Below, piece by piece: positions 25,354-33,950 of a stretch of 64,000 bases of DNA; position 1 is the stretch's first letter; each line of letters starts with the position of its first letter. Source of the stretch: Methylorubrum populi (GTDB taxonomy: Bacteria; Pseudomonadota; Alphaproteobacteria; Rhizobiales; Beijerinckiaceae); contig DYYG01000033.1 of the NCBI GenBank assembly GCA_020741775.1, positions 62,001 through 126,000 on the forward strand, written 5' to 3'. The position numbers and the translations under genes are program-made. The notes beneath the pieces are model-generated. The model was not told where the DNA came from, made no database searches, and was given only the letters and a program-made list of their open reading frames with translations.

Positions 25354-28041
25354 CTATGCGGCGCTGCGCGCAAGCGCCTGCGGCAGAAGCTTGCGGATCT
25401 CGGGGATGCATGAGCCGCAATTCGTCCCGGCCTTGCAGGCCGCGCCCACCGCCTCGACCGAGCCGGCCCCGGCGGAAATCGCCGCCGTGATGACGTCGAG
25501 ACCGACGCCGTGACAGGCGCAGATGACCGGGCCGGCGGAGGCGGTGGCGGCCCGGCCGGAGAGCAGGGTGCGCCGGTCGATGGCCTCCATCTCGCCCCGC
25601 GCGAAAACCTGCTTGGCGAGTTCCCATTCCGGCCGCTGGGCGCCCGGCGCCACCGCCAGGGCCGCGACGAGCCGGTCCCCGCGATAGACGGCGCAGCGGT
25701 AGAGCCCGCGGGCATGATCGACATATTCCGCCAGCTCATGGCCGGGGAACATTCCCCGCAGGGTGAGCGCCATCTCCCGCGAGCCCTCCTGCGTGGCGAA
25801 GAGCAGGCCGGAGCCGCCCTGGACGGTGGCCCGCGCCCACCACCAGCCGGCGGGGGCCGCCAGGGGCTCCCGCGTCAGCAGGTAGCCGCGTGAGCGGTAG
25901 GCCACCGCCTCGATCGCCGCCGGGGTCGCCTTCAGCTCGGGCTGGCCCGAGACCGGGTCGGGGATGCCCCGGGCGAGCGCGGCGGCGCGCCCGTTCGAAG
26001 AGGTCATGTCGCTCCAATGCATCGGCGCGAAGATCGAGCCGGGACGGATGCCGTCCGTCACCATCACTTCGAGGATCGCGCTGCCGAGCTCCGTCGTCAC
26101 CCGGGCGAAGCCGCCATCGGTGATCCGGTAGCGGGCGGCGTCGTCGGGATGGATCTCGACGAAGGGCACCGCCCGGTGCGCCGAGAGACGCTGGCTTTTG
26201 CCCGTGCGGGTCATGGTGTGCCAGTGGTCGCGGATGCGGCCGGTATTGAGCACCAGCGGGTGCGTCTCGGTCACGGGCTGCGCCAGGGCCGGCGGCTGCA
26301 CCGCGACGAAGCGGGCGCGCCGGTCGAAGGTATAGAAGCGCCCGTCCGCGAACAGGCGGGAGCGGCCCTTCTTCGCCTCCGGCCCGCGCTTCGGCACCGG
26401 CCACTGCATCGGCAGATGGGCGTCGTAGGCCCGCTCGCCGATCTCGGCGAGGCCGCCGAGATCGAAGTCGCGGGTGCCGTCATTCTCGAAGGCCGAGAGC
26501 GCGGCGTGCTCGCGGAAGATCGCGGCGGCGTTGGGATAGGCGAAGGCGGCTCCGTGGCCGAGGCGCCGGGCCACGTCGCAGAGGATCGCCCAGTCGGCCC
26601 GCGCCTGTCCCGGCGCCCTCAGGAAGGCGCGCTGGCGCGAGATGCGGCGCTCGGAATTGGTGACCGTGCCGTCCTTCTCGCCCCAGGCAAGGGCCGGCAG
26701 CAGCACCGTCTTCCGCCCCCGGACGCGGGCACTGTCGCTGGTCGCGACGGCTTCTGAGACGACGTAGAGGTCGAGCCCGGCCAGGGCCTCGCGGATGCGG
26801 TCGGCGCGCGGCATCGAGACGATGGGATTGGTGCCGATCACCCAGAGAGCCTTGATCTTGCCCTTCTCGATCGCCTCGAACAGGGCGACCGCCTTCATCC
26901 CCTCGCCGGTGATGATGTTGGGGGCGTTCCAGAAGCGACGGACCCGGTCCACCTCCTCCGGGGCGAAGTGCATGTGGGCGGCCAGCATGTTGGCCAGTCC
27001 GCCGACCTCGCGTCCGCCCATGGCGTTGGGCTGGCCGGTCAGCGAGAGCGGGCCCATGCCGGGCCGGCCGATCCGCCCGGTGGCGAGATGGCAATTGATG
27101 ATGGCGTTGCCCTTGTCGGTGCCCTGGGCCGACTGGTTCGCGCCCTGGCTGAAGGCGGTGACCACCCGCGTCGTCTCGGCGAAGAGATCGAAGAAGGCCT
27201 GCACCTCAGCCTCCGCGAGGCCGGTGGCGTGGGCGGTGGCGGCCACGGTCGGAGCGATCTGCCGGGCGCGCTCCAGGGCGCCGTCGAAGCCGGCGGTGTG
27301 CTCGTCGATGAAGCGCCGGTCGAGCTTGGCCGTGCCGGCCAGATGGGTGAGCAGGCCCGAGAACAGGGCGGTGTCGCTGCCGGGCTTCAGGCCCAGATGC
27401 AGGTCGGCCTCCTCGCCGGTCTGGGTGCGGCGGGGATCGACGGTGACGATCTTCGTGCCGCGCGCCTTGCGCGCATCGATCATGCGGCGAAACAGGATCG
27501 GGTGGCACCAGGCGGCGTTCGAGCCGACAAGCACGATCAGATCGGCCTCGTCGAGATCCTCGTAGCAGCCGGGCACCGTGTCCGAGCCGAAGGCGCGGCG
27601 GTGCGCCGCCACTGCGGAGGACATGCAGAGCCGCGAATTGGTGTCGACATGGGGCGTGCCGAGGAAGCCCTTCGCCAGCTTGTTGGCGATGTAATAATCC
27701 TCTGTCAGCAGCTGGCCGGAGAGGTAGAAGGCGATGGCGTCCGGCCCGTGCTTCTCCGCGACCTTCTTCAGCCCGCCCGCGACGGCGCCGAGGGCGCCCT
27801 CCCAGGAAACGGCCTGCCCGTCGAGCATCGGCGTGAGCAGGCGGTCCTGCAGATCGACGGTCTCGCCCAGGGCCGAGCCCTTGGAGCAGAGCCGGCCGAA
27901 ATTCGACGGATGCTCGGGATCGCCGGCGATGGCCACGCCGCCCTGCCCATCCGGAGTCGCGAGCACGCCGCAGCCGACGCCGCAATAGGGGCAGGTCGTC
28001 TTCACCGCCGGGGTGGCGCGTTCGGGGGCAGGCACGTTCAT
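25354..28041 (-). CDS. nasA: Assimilatory nitrate reductase catalytic subunit (NasA-like)
   Basis: 895-aa molybdopterin oxidoreductase. The N-terminal 4Fe-4S site is CPYCGVGCGVL...GRLCSKGSALG; the Mo-cofactor domains include DTNSRLCMSSAVAAHRRAFGSD, SQGANQSAQGTDKGNAIINCHL and TGRIGRPGMGPLSLTGQPNAMGGREVGG. A C-terminal BFD-like [2Fe-2S] domain is present (CACHGVGLDVITAAIS...CKAGTNCGSCIPEIRKLL), as in NasA/NarB enzymes without a separate flavoprotein domain. It reduces nitrate to nitrite in the cytoplasm. RBS GAGGATT precedes the ATG. cysG is next; nitrite reductase and transporter genes are not in the window. Confidence 0.93.
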   Translation of the reverse strand: MNVPAPERATPAVKTTCPYCGVGCGVLATPDGQGGVAIAGDPEHPSNFGRLCSKGSALGETVDLQDRLLTPMLDGQAVSWEGALGAVAGGLKKVAEKHGPDAIAFYLSGQLLTEDYYIANKLAKGFLGTPHVDTNSRLCMSSAVAAHRRAFGSDTVPGCYEDLDEADLIVLVGSNAAWCHPILFRRMIDARKARGTKIVTVDPRRTQTGEEADLHLGLKPGSDTALFSGLLTHLAGTAKLDRRFIDEHTAGFDGALERARQIAPTVAATAHATGLAEAEVQAFFDLFAETTRVVTAFSQGANQSAQGTDKGNAIINCHLATGRIGRPGMGPLSLTGQPNAMGGREVGGLANMLAAHMHFAPEEVDRVRRFWNAPNIITGEGMKAVALFEAIEKGKIKALWVIGTNPIVSMPRADRIREALAGLDLYVVSEAVATSDSARVRGRKTVLLPALAWGEKDGTVTNSERRISRQRAFLRAPGQARADWAILCDVARRLGHGAAFAYPNAAAIFREHAALSAFENDGTRDFDLGGLAEIGERAYDAHLPMQWPVPKRGPEAKKGRSRLFADGRFYTFDRRARFVAVQPPALAQPVTETHPLVLNTGRIRDHWHTMTRTGKSQRLSAHRAVPFVEIHPDDAARYRITDGGFARVTTELGSAILEVMVTDGIRPGSIFAPMHWSDMTSSNGRAAALARGIPDPVSGQPELKATPAAIEAVAYRSRGYLLTREPLAAPAGWWWARATVQGGSGLLFATQEGSREMALTLRGMFPGHELAEYVDHARGLYRCAVYRGDRLVAALAVAPGAQRPEWELAKQVFARGEMEAIDRRTLLSGRAATASAGPVICACHGVGLDVITAAISAGAGSVEAVGAACKAGTNCGSCIPEIRKLLPQALARSAA

Positions 28042-28323
28042 CAACAATCCTCGGCGGACTTTTCTCGTCGCGGCGACGTTGCCCCAGGGGTCGCAAGACT
28101 CGGGCCGCTCGCAATCCGCCCATCCCGGCGCCTCGAGCGCGCCGCGGGGCAGGTGCCCGAAAGTCCAAGGCGGTTCAGAGGGTTCGCGCGGTGTTGTGAA
28201 GACGAGAGCGGGATCAACCCTGCTATTCCGGGCCGGAATGACACCGGCCGCGTGGATATCCGGCTCTCGCGCGTCAGATATCTCCGCAATGGCGATCAGC
28301 ACGACGATCAGGGAGACGCGACC

Positions 28324-28764
28324 ATGAGCGACCAGGCGGGCCTCGCGGCCGAGGGCATCGACCCCGTGACAGCGGAACAGTCCGACGCGTCCGGCACGCC
28401 CCTGCGGGTGACCGCGACCCCGGCGGCGCTGGAACTGATCGAGGAGCTCAAGTCCGAATACGGCCCGGTGATGTTCCACCAGTCCGGCGGCTGCTGTGAC
28501 GGCTCATCGCCGATGTGCTACCCCGTCGGCGACTTCATCACGAGCGACGGCGACGTCCATCTCGGCCAGATCGGCGGCGCGGACTTCTTCATCTCGCGCT
28601 CGCAGTTCGAGGTCTGGAAGCACACCCACATCATGCTCGACGTGGTGCCCGGGCGAGGCGGCATGTTCTCCCTGGAGAACGGCCGCGAGAAGCGCTTCCA
28701 CATCCGCTCGCGGCTGTTCACCAGCGCCGAGAACGAGGCCCTGGCCGGCGCCTGCCGGCTCTAG
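28324..28764 (+). CDS. DUF779 domain protein
   Basis: 146 aa. The DUF779 hallmark is MFHQSGGCCDGSSPMCYP with its Cys residues, followed by GQIGGADFFISRSQFEVWKHTHIMLDVVPGRGGMFSLENGREKRFHIRSRLF. DUF779 genes often neighbour aldehyde dehydrogenases, where a metal-linked or regulatory role has been guessed; no such dehydrogenase is adjacent here. It is divergent from nasA with a 282-bp spacer. The last five codons and stop are part of a 20-bp direct repeat. Confidence 0.88.
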   Translation: MSDQAGLAAEGIDPVTAEQSDASGTPLRVTATPAALELIEELKSEYGPVMFHQSGGCCDGSSPMCYPVGDFITSDGDVHLGQIGGADFFISRSQFEVWKHTHIMLDVVPGRGGMFSLENGREKRFHIRSRLFTSAENEALAGACRL

Positions 28765-28795
28765 AACGCTCCTTCCCGGCGCCTGCCGGCTCTAG
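28745..28795 (+). repeat. 20-bp perfect direct repeat duplicating the end of the DUF779 gene
   Basis: Copies at 28745-28764 and 28776-28795, 31 bp apart. Each contains GCCTGCCGG and ends CTCTAG, so the first copy contains the last sense codons and the TAG stop, and the second is an extra copy in the convergent spacer before egtD. Each copy has internal dyad symmetry (CCGGC/GCCGG), so termination function is possible. Confidence 0.7.
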
Positions 28796-28817
28796 CTCTG
28801 TCTGGCCGGAGCGGGTT

Positions 28818-29795
28818 CTATCCCGCCCGGCGCAGGGCGTGGACCGAGAACAACCCGTCCCGGTCGGTCCAGGCCTCGGCCGATGTCCAGCCGGCGCGGG
28901 CGGCGAGCGCCCGGAAGCTGTCGAGCGTGTATTTGTAGCTGTTCTCGGTATGGATCGATTCGCCCTCGGCGAAGGCGAAGCTGCGCCCGGCGACGCGGAT
29001 CGTCTGCGCCCGGCGGCTGACGAGATGCATCTCGATGCGGGAGGCCTCCGCGTTGAAGACGGCGCGATGGGTGAAGCGTGCCGGGTCGATCTCGCCGTCG
29101 AGCTCGCGGTTGATGCGGTGGAGCAGGTTGAGGTTGAACGCGGCGGTGACGCCGGCGGCATCGTCATAGGCCGCTTCGAGAACCTCTCGGTCTTTCACGA
29201 GGTCGACGCCGAGCACGAGCACCGCGCCGGGTCCGAGAATGCGCCCGAACACATCGAGGAGACGGCCCGCCTCGCGGGGCTCGAAATTACCGATGGTCGA
29301 ACCGGGGAAGAAGCCCGCGAGCGCCTTGTCTTTGACCCCCTCGGGCAGGCCGAAGGGACGGGTGAAGTCGGCGACCACCGGCTCCACGGTCAGGTCGGGA
29401 AAGTCGCCGCGCAGGGTTTCCGCCTGCGCCGTGAGGAATTCCCCCGAGACATCGACCGGGACATAGGCGGCAAGGCCCGGCAGGTGCTGCAGCAGGCGCC
29501 GCAGCTTGGCGGTCGAGCCGCTACCGAACTCCACCAGAGCCGCCCCCTCCGGCAGCAGTGCGGCGATGGCCGGGCCCCGCTCGTCGAGAATCCGCAGCTC
29601 GGTCCGGGTCGGGTAATATTCCGGCAGGACGGTGATCTGCTCGAACAGCTCTGAGCCGGCCGCGTCGTAGAAATACTTGGCCGGCAATGCCTTCGGGTTC
29701 GCCGCCAGCCCGTCCCAGACATCGGCCAGGAACAGGCCGTTCTCGGTGATGGGAGTGGCGGGGCTGGTCTCGCTCAGGCGGGGATCGATCGTCAA
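28818..29795 (-). CDS. egtD: L-histidine N-alpha-methyltransferase EgtD
   Basis: 325 aa from a TTG start with CGGAG about 7 nt upstream; there is no ATG near the conserved N-terminus. It trimethylates histidine to hercynine with SAM, the first step of ergothioneine synthesis. Family blocks: LPAKYFYDAAGSELFEQITVLPEYYPTRTE, the SAM site VEFGSGSTAKLRRLL, GFFPGSTIGNFEP, LVLGVDLVKD, and C-terminal FAFAEGESIHTENSYKY. It lies 43 bp after egtB. Confidence 0.93.
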   Translation of the reverse strand: MTIDPRLSETSPATPITENGLFLADVWDGLAANPKALPAKYFYDAAGSELFEQITVLPEYYPTRTELRILDERGPAIAALLPEGAALVEFGSGSTAKLRRLLQHLPGLAAYVPVDVSGEFLTAQAETLRGDFPDLTVEPVVADFTRPFGLPEGVKDKALAGFFPGSTIGNFEPREAGRLLDVFGRILGPGAVLVLGVDLVKDREVLEAAYDDAAGVTAAFNLNLLHRINRELDGEIDPARFTHRAVFNAEASRIEMHLVSRRAQTIRVAGRSFAFAEGESIHTENSYKYTLDSFRALAARAGWTSAEAWTDRDGLFSVHALRRAG

Positions 29796-29838
29796 AGGCT
29801 TGCTCCGTTGCGGCGGGGCGGGACGGACGGGCGAACGG

Positions 29839-31101
29839 TCAGCCCTGCGCGTCGGCGAGGCGGAGACCGGTGAACTGCCAGCGCTGGTGGGGGTAGAAGA
29901 AGTTGCGGTAGCCGATCCGGGCATGACCCTCCGAGGTGGCGACCGAGGAGCCGCGCAGCACGTATTGGCTCGACATGAACTTGCCGTTGTACTCGCCGAG
30001 TGCCCCCGGCACGGGCCGGTAGCCGGGATAGGGACCGTAGGCGCTGCGGGTCCATTGCCAGACGAGGCCGAAGGCATCCTCGATCAGCCCGTCGCGGACG
30101 GCGACCTCCCACTCCGCTTCGGTGGGAAGGTCGCGCCCGGCCCAGCGGGCATAGGCATCGGCCTCGTAATAGCTGACATGGGTGACGGGGGCCGCCGGAT
30201 CGACCGGGCGGCGACCGGCCAAGGACATCGTCGACCAGCCGTCCTGCTCACGGCGCCAGTAGCCCGGCGCCTCCCAGCCCTCGCGCTGGATGCAGACCCA
30301 GCCGTCATTGAGCCACAGCTCGGCCCGGGCGTAGCCGCCATCGGCCATGAAGGCGAGCCACTCACCGTTCGTGACCAGGCTGCGGTCGATCGCGCCGCCC
30401 AGCATCAGCACGTCGTGGCGCGGGCTCTCGTTGTCGAAGGCGAAGCCGGTCCCGTCATGACCGATCCGGGTGATGCCGTTTTCCAAGGCAGATTTGCCGG
30501 CGGATGCCTGCGCGGTGGGCATCATCCAGCGGGCATCGTAAACCGGATCGAGGGGGTTCTGGGCGAAGGCGTGCAGGATATCGGTGAGCATCAGCTCCTG
30601 ATGCTGCTGTTCGTGATGGAGCCCGATCTCCAGAATCGGCAGCATCCGTGCCAGGGCCTCGTCGGAGGCCTCACGCAGGGCCACCGTCACGGCGCGGTCG
30701 ACATGGGCGCGGTATTCGGCGGTCTCCTGCGCCGTCGGCCGGGTGATCATCCCGCGCATGAAGCGCGGCTGCCGGGGGCCGGCCTGCACATAGTACGAGT
30801 TGAACAGGTAGTGCAGGCGCTCGTCGTAGATCGCGTAGCCGGGAAGATGCTCGCGCAGCAGGAACTGCTCGAAGAACCATGTCGTGTGCGCCCGGTGCCA
30901 CTTGGTCGGGCTCGCATCCTCCATCGACTGGATCTGCTGATCCTCGGGCGAGAGCGGGGCGGCTCGGCGCTCGGTCTCGTCGCGCACCGCGCGGAAAGCC
31001 GCGATCCAGGCGTCCCGGTCGATCGGATGGGCATCGAGCGCGGGCGGGGGGAAGGCCGCACGATGCGCGGATCGGGGAAGACTTGCTGCGGCACCTGCCA
31101 T
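29839..31101 (-). CDS. egtB: Ergothioneine biosynthesis protein EgtB
   Basis: 420-aa non-heme iron sulfoxide synthase joining hercynine and a thiol donor. The N-terminal DinB-like domain holds KWHRAHTTWFFEQFLL and the iron-site histidines in GLHHEQQHQEL. The C-terminal formylglycine-generating-enzyme-like domain has PVTHVSYYEADAYARWAGRDLPTEAEWEVA, VWQWTRSAYGPYPGY and a closing RNFFYPHQRWQFTGLRLA. It heads an egtB-egtD operon; egtC and egtE homologues are not adjacent, so a shortened pathway or unlinked genes must finish the synthesis. Confidence 0.93.
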   Translation of the reverse strand: MAGAAASLPRSAHRAAFPPPALDAHPIDRDAWIAAFRAVRDETERRAAPLSPEDQQIQSMEDASPTKWHRAHTTWFFEQFLLREHLPGYAIYDERLHYLFNSYYVQAGPRQPRFMRGMITRPTAQETAEYRAHVDRAVTVALREASDEALARMLPILEIGLHHEQQHQELMLTDILHAFAQNPLDPVYDARWMMPTAQASAGKSALENGITRIGHDGTGFAFDNESPRHDVLMLGGAIDRSLVTNGEWLAFMADGGYARAELWLNDGWVCIQREGWEAPGYWRREQDGWSTMSLAGRRPVDPAAPVTHVSYYEADAYARWAGRDLPTEAEWEVAVRDGLIEDAFGLVWQWTRSAYGPYPGYRPVPGALGEYNGKFMSSQYVLRGSSVATSEGHARIGYRNFFYPHQRWQFTGLRLADAQG

Positions 31102-31293
31102 TTTTGGAAACTCTTCCTCCGTTGCGCACCGGAGATAGATGCTACTTCACGTCTGACAACGTGCGAGCCCGCCAAGCTGTTCGTCGCACCCCTTGTCGCA
31201 CCCGCTCGATTCAGCGGTGTCGCCGGCCTTTTTGCAGCCGCAGTGAGATGTCCTTAACCGTCGCGCCCGGACACTCGCCGCCCCACGATCTCC

Positions 31294-32196
31294 ATGGATG
31301 CGCGAGCCCGGGCGGCTGTGATGCGGATCGATCTGATGGCAGGGGCAACCCTTTCCGCGGCTTTGCCGGCGCAGGCTTCTGAGCCGGTCATCCTCGTGTT
31401 CGATTCCGGGCTCGGCGGGCTGACCGTGCTGGAGCAGGTCCGCCGGGCGCGACCGGACGCACATTATCTCTACGCCGCCGACGACGCGGCTTTCCCCTAT
31501 GGGCGTCTGAGCGAGCCGCAGCTCGTGACGCGGGTGATCGCGGTGATGGAGCGGCTGCTCACCCGCCACGCACCCGATCTCGTGGTGATCGCCTGCAACA
31601 CGGCCTCGACCGTGGTGCTGCCGGCCCTGCGCCAGCGCTTCGTTACGCCCTTCGTCGGGGTGGTGCCGCCGATCAAGCCGGCGGCCGCGCTGACACACTC
31701 GCGCCTCGTCTCGTTACTGGCGACCCCCGGTACCGTTGCCCGCGCCTATACCCACGATCTCGTCGAGAATTTCGCGGCCGACTGCGCCGTCACATTGGTC
31801 GGCTCGCAGAACCTCGCCCGTTACGCCGAGGCCGAGATGGCCGGCGCGCCGGTGGCGGACGAGGCGATCCTCGCCGAGATCGCGCCCTGCTTCGTCACCG
31901 GGGCGGATGGCCGGCGCACCGACGTGGTCTGCCTTTCCTGCACCCATTATCCGCTGCTGCTGGGGCGCTTCGAGCGCCTCGCGCCCTGGCCGGTGACCTG
32001 GATCGACCCGGCCCCGGCCATCGCCCGGCGCGTGGTCCAGCTTCTGGGGGCCGCGCCCGCTGGCAGGCCCGAGCCGCCCGCCGCGCGCGCCATCTTCACC
32101 GACGGAGGCGGGCTCAACCCGGCCCTCGGCCTGTCACTGGAGCGGCGCGGGCTCAAGGAGACCGTGGTCGAGGCCCTGCCGCTGGCCGTGAGCTGA
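31294..32196 (+). CDS. murI: Glutamate racemase MurI
   Basis: 300 aa; makes D-glutamate for peptidoglycan. The two catalytic cysteines are present: Cys101 in VIACNTAST and Cys216 in CLSCTHYPLLLG, plus FDSGLGGLTVL and AAFPYG. The N-terminus is uncertain: in-frame ATGs at 31321 and 31336 are alternatives and none has a strong RBS. The conserved fold begins at VILVFDSG, so the first 30 residues are the doubtful part. Convergent with the phosphoesterase gene 10 bp downstream. Confidence 0.92.
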   Translation: MDARARAAVMRIDLMAGATLSAALPAQASEPVILVFDSGLGGLTVLEQVRRARPDAHYLYAADDAAFPYGRLSEPQLVTRVIAVMERLLTRHAPDLVVIACNTASTVVLPALRQRFVTPFVGVVPPIKPAAALTHSRLVSLLATPGTVARAYTHDLVENFAADCAVTLVGSQNLARYAEAEMAGAPVADEAILAEIAPCFVTGADGRRTDVVCLSCTHYPLLLGRFERLAPWPVTWIDPAPAIARRVVQLLGAAPAGRPEPPAARAIFTDGGGLNPALGLSLERRGLKETVVEALPLAVS

Positions 32197-32206
32197 CGCC
32201 GGGTCG

Positions 32207-32764
32207 TTACCGCAGGCCGCGCAAGCTCAATTCCTCCGGGACCTGCACGGCGCAATCCTGGCGGGCGACCGCTTCGGCGAGGGTGATCGGCCGATAATCC
32301 CAGGCATCGGCGCCGACATCGCAGGAGCGGCTGGTGTCGGGCAGGCAGGCATGGGTGTGGCCGTAGAGGTGGCGGGTCTCGCGCCAGAGGCCGGGCCAGG
32401 CGCGGTGGGCGTAATGCGAGAGGAACAGCCGCCATGGTCGCCCAGCCTCGTCCAGCAGGCCGATCCGTGCGCTCTCGACCGGCGGCTCGGCCCAGGGCAG
32501 TTCGAGCACCCGGTTCGTGTCGTGATTGCCGCGCACGAGCCGCTTGACGCCGTTCAGGCGGGCGAAGACGGCGGCACAATGCTCCCGGCTGGCATGAGCC
32601 GCGAAATCGCCGAGATGCCAGACCTCGTCCTCCGCCTGCACCCGGGCGTTCCAGCGCGCGATCAGCGCCTCGTCATGCTCCTCCACCGAGGCGAAGGCGC
32701 GGCGTCGCCGGGCGACGAGAGCGGCATCGCCGAAATGGGTGTCGGCGGTGAAGAAGGTCTCCAT
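32207..32764 (-). CDS. Metallophosphoesterase family protein
   Basis: 185 aa with the calcineurin-like signature in order: TADTHFGD (DxH), WHLGDFA (GD), VRGNHDTN (GNHD) and LYGHTHACLPD (GHTH). Small, soluble and single-domain. Substrate unknown. It resembles the short phosphoesterases annotated as hydrolases in Methylobacterium rather than the ligase-associated PdeM type, and is not near the ligase genes. Confidence 0.88.
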   Translation of the reverse strand: METFFTADTHFGDAALVARRRRAFASVEEHDEALIARWNARVQAEDEVWHLGDFAAHASREHCAAVFARLNGVKRLVRGNHDTNRVLELPWAEPPVESARIGLLDEAGRPWRLFLSHYAHRAWPGLWRETRHLYGHTHACLPDTSRSCDVGADAWDYRPITLAEAVARQDCAVQVPEELSLRGLR

Positions 32765-33142
32765 AAGTCCTTCACGAAAGTGTGAGACAGGCTTGGATCG
32801 TCGCCACCTGCCGGTTGTGCCGCTGCGGCATGTGGCGCGGGATCCGAGCGCCGCAAGTCGCGGTGGCCGGCCGGACCGGATGGCCTCAGGTAGAGGGCCG
32901 TGTGTTGCTGCCCTTGTTCAATCGAGGAGATCTGTCACCTCGATCAATGTTTCAAATGATGCGGAAATTTTCTGCTCATTCCGTAATCCGACCTCTCCGG
33001 CTCACTCGGTTGACGTGTAAAAACGTGCTAGAGCGGCCTCCGCCGACGTGTCTGCCGGTTCGGCAAAAGAAGACGTGTGCCAACAATTGGATAGGACGTT
33101 CTCCGATTCTCGGATCAGAGAGAATGCTCTAGCGCGGGTGCC
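32765..33142. other. Non-coding divergent spacer, partly AT-rich
   Basis: 378 bp between the phosphoesterase start and the first micro-protein gene. The part 32930-33120 is clearly lower in GC than the surroundings. A good -35-like TTGACG occurs at 33010, but I cannot place a matching -10. A GAGAATG/ATTCTC repeat cluster lies just upstream of the micro-protein start. An open frame crosses it (32782-33132) but has no RBS and no protein-like pattern. Confidence 0.4.
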
Positions 33143-33343
33143 ATGCCGGTCTGGGCCAAACTCCTCATTGTCCTTGCCATCGCCGTCATTCTGACAGGAT
33201 GGGGATGGATCCTGGATCTGAGCCTCTCCACTGCCCATGCTTGGCTCGTCGATCTGATCGGGCATACGGGGATGCGGCTTCTGATCGGGGCCATGGTCTT
33301 TGCCGGTGCCTGGGCGCTGTGGAAGGAGACGGAGGACCGATGA
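33143..33343 (+). CDS. Membrane micro-protein A of a tandem paralogous pair
   Basis: 66 aa: two hydrophobic helices (MPVWAKLLIVLAIAVILTGWGWILDL and TGMRLLIGAMVFAGAWALW) around a conserved loop LSLSTAHAWLVDLIGHTG and a charged tail KETEDR. No known family recognised. The next gene is a paralogue, and its start overlaps this stop (ATGA), so the two are translated together. Shared hydrophobic pattern and coupling support both as real. Probably inner-membrane. Confidence 0.75.
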   Translation: MPVWAKLLIVLAIAVILTGWGWILDLSLSTAHAWLVDLIGHTGMRLLIGAMVFAGAWALWKETEDR

Positions 33344-33537
33344 GGCGCGTACTCTCCGTCCTGATCCTTGCCTTCGCCCTCTATCTCGGAATCTGGGATT
33401 GCATCGTCACGCTCAGCCTGTCGGCGGTGCATGCGTGGCTGATCGATCTCGTCGGCCGGACCGGCGTCTGGATCATCATCGCGCTCACGACTTTGGGCGG
33501 CGGCTGGGCGGTCTGGAGCGAGCAGGAAGACCGCTAG
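33340..33537 (+). CDS. Membrane micro-protein B, paralogue of A
   Basis: 65 aa: helices MRRVLSVLILAFALYLGIWDCIV and TGVWIIIALTTLGGGWAVW, loop LSLSAVHAWLIDLVGRTG, tail SEQEDR. It shares with protein A the spaced pattern LSLS..HAWL.DL.G.TG, W A.W and a terminal EDR, so the pair arose by duplication. The start ATG overlaps the stop of A. Function unknown; a heteromeric membrane pair is possible. Confidence 0.75.
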   Translation: MRRVLSVLILAFALYLGIWDCIVTLSLSAVHAWLIDLVGRTGVWIIIALTTLGGGWAVWSEQEDR

Positions 33538-33605
33538 AACCGGTGCGCGGCCGCGCCGCCGAAACAGGCGCCGCTCGACGAAAGAACGCGCGTCAATACC
33601 GGACT

Positions 33606-33950
33606 TCAGAACCGGTCGATCAGCGCCGCGACCCAGATCAGGGCCGCGATCACCTGGGTCAGGAAGGCGCCGGCCGAGGCCAGATCCTTGACGATGCCGG
33701 TCCGGGGGTGCCGGTCCGGGTGGAGGTGGTCGCACAGCTTCTCGACGGCGGTGTTGAGGAATTCGGCCCCGAGCATCAGCAGCAGGCTGGCTAGCAACGC
33801 TACCCGCACCCACAGGCTACCGCCGAGGAGCAGCGCCGCGGGCAGGCCGAGCGCCAGCAGCGCCAGTTCCAGCCGGATCGCCCGCTCGGTGCGGGCCCCG
33901 AACACGAGGCCGCGCCAGGAATTCAGGAAGGCGAGATAGAGCGCAGTCAC
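33606..33950 (-). CDS. dgkA: Diacylglycerol kinase DgkA
   Basis: 114 aa from a GTG that overlaps the stop of the upstream membrane-protein gene (GTGA). Three membrane helices and the catalytic motif LGAEFLNTAVEKLCDHLHP (ExxNTAxE) with KDLASAGAFLTQ. It phosphorylates diacylglycerol to phosphatidate in the inner membrane, recycling lipid. An upstream in-frame ATG at 33986 would extend it into the neighbour; the GTG is favoured. Confidence 0.92.
   Translation of the reverse strand: MTALYLAFLNSWRGLVFGARTERAIRLELALLALGLPAALLLGGSLWVRVALLASLLLMLGAEFLNTAVEKLCDHLHPDRHPRTGIVKDLASAGAFLTQVIAALIWVAALIDRF

Noticed and set aside
26968..28764. 598-codon plus-strand frame through the nitrate reductase gene into DUF779
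   Set aside because: Only its C-terminal part from 28324 is real (DUF779); the rest is antisense to nasA.
32782..33132. 116-codon plus-strand frame before the micro-protein pair
   Set aside because: No RBS, erratic composition and no recognisable pattern; part of a likely promoter region.
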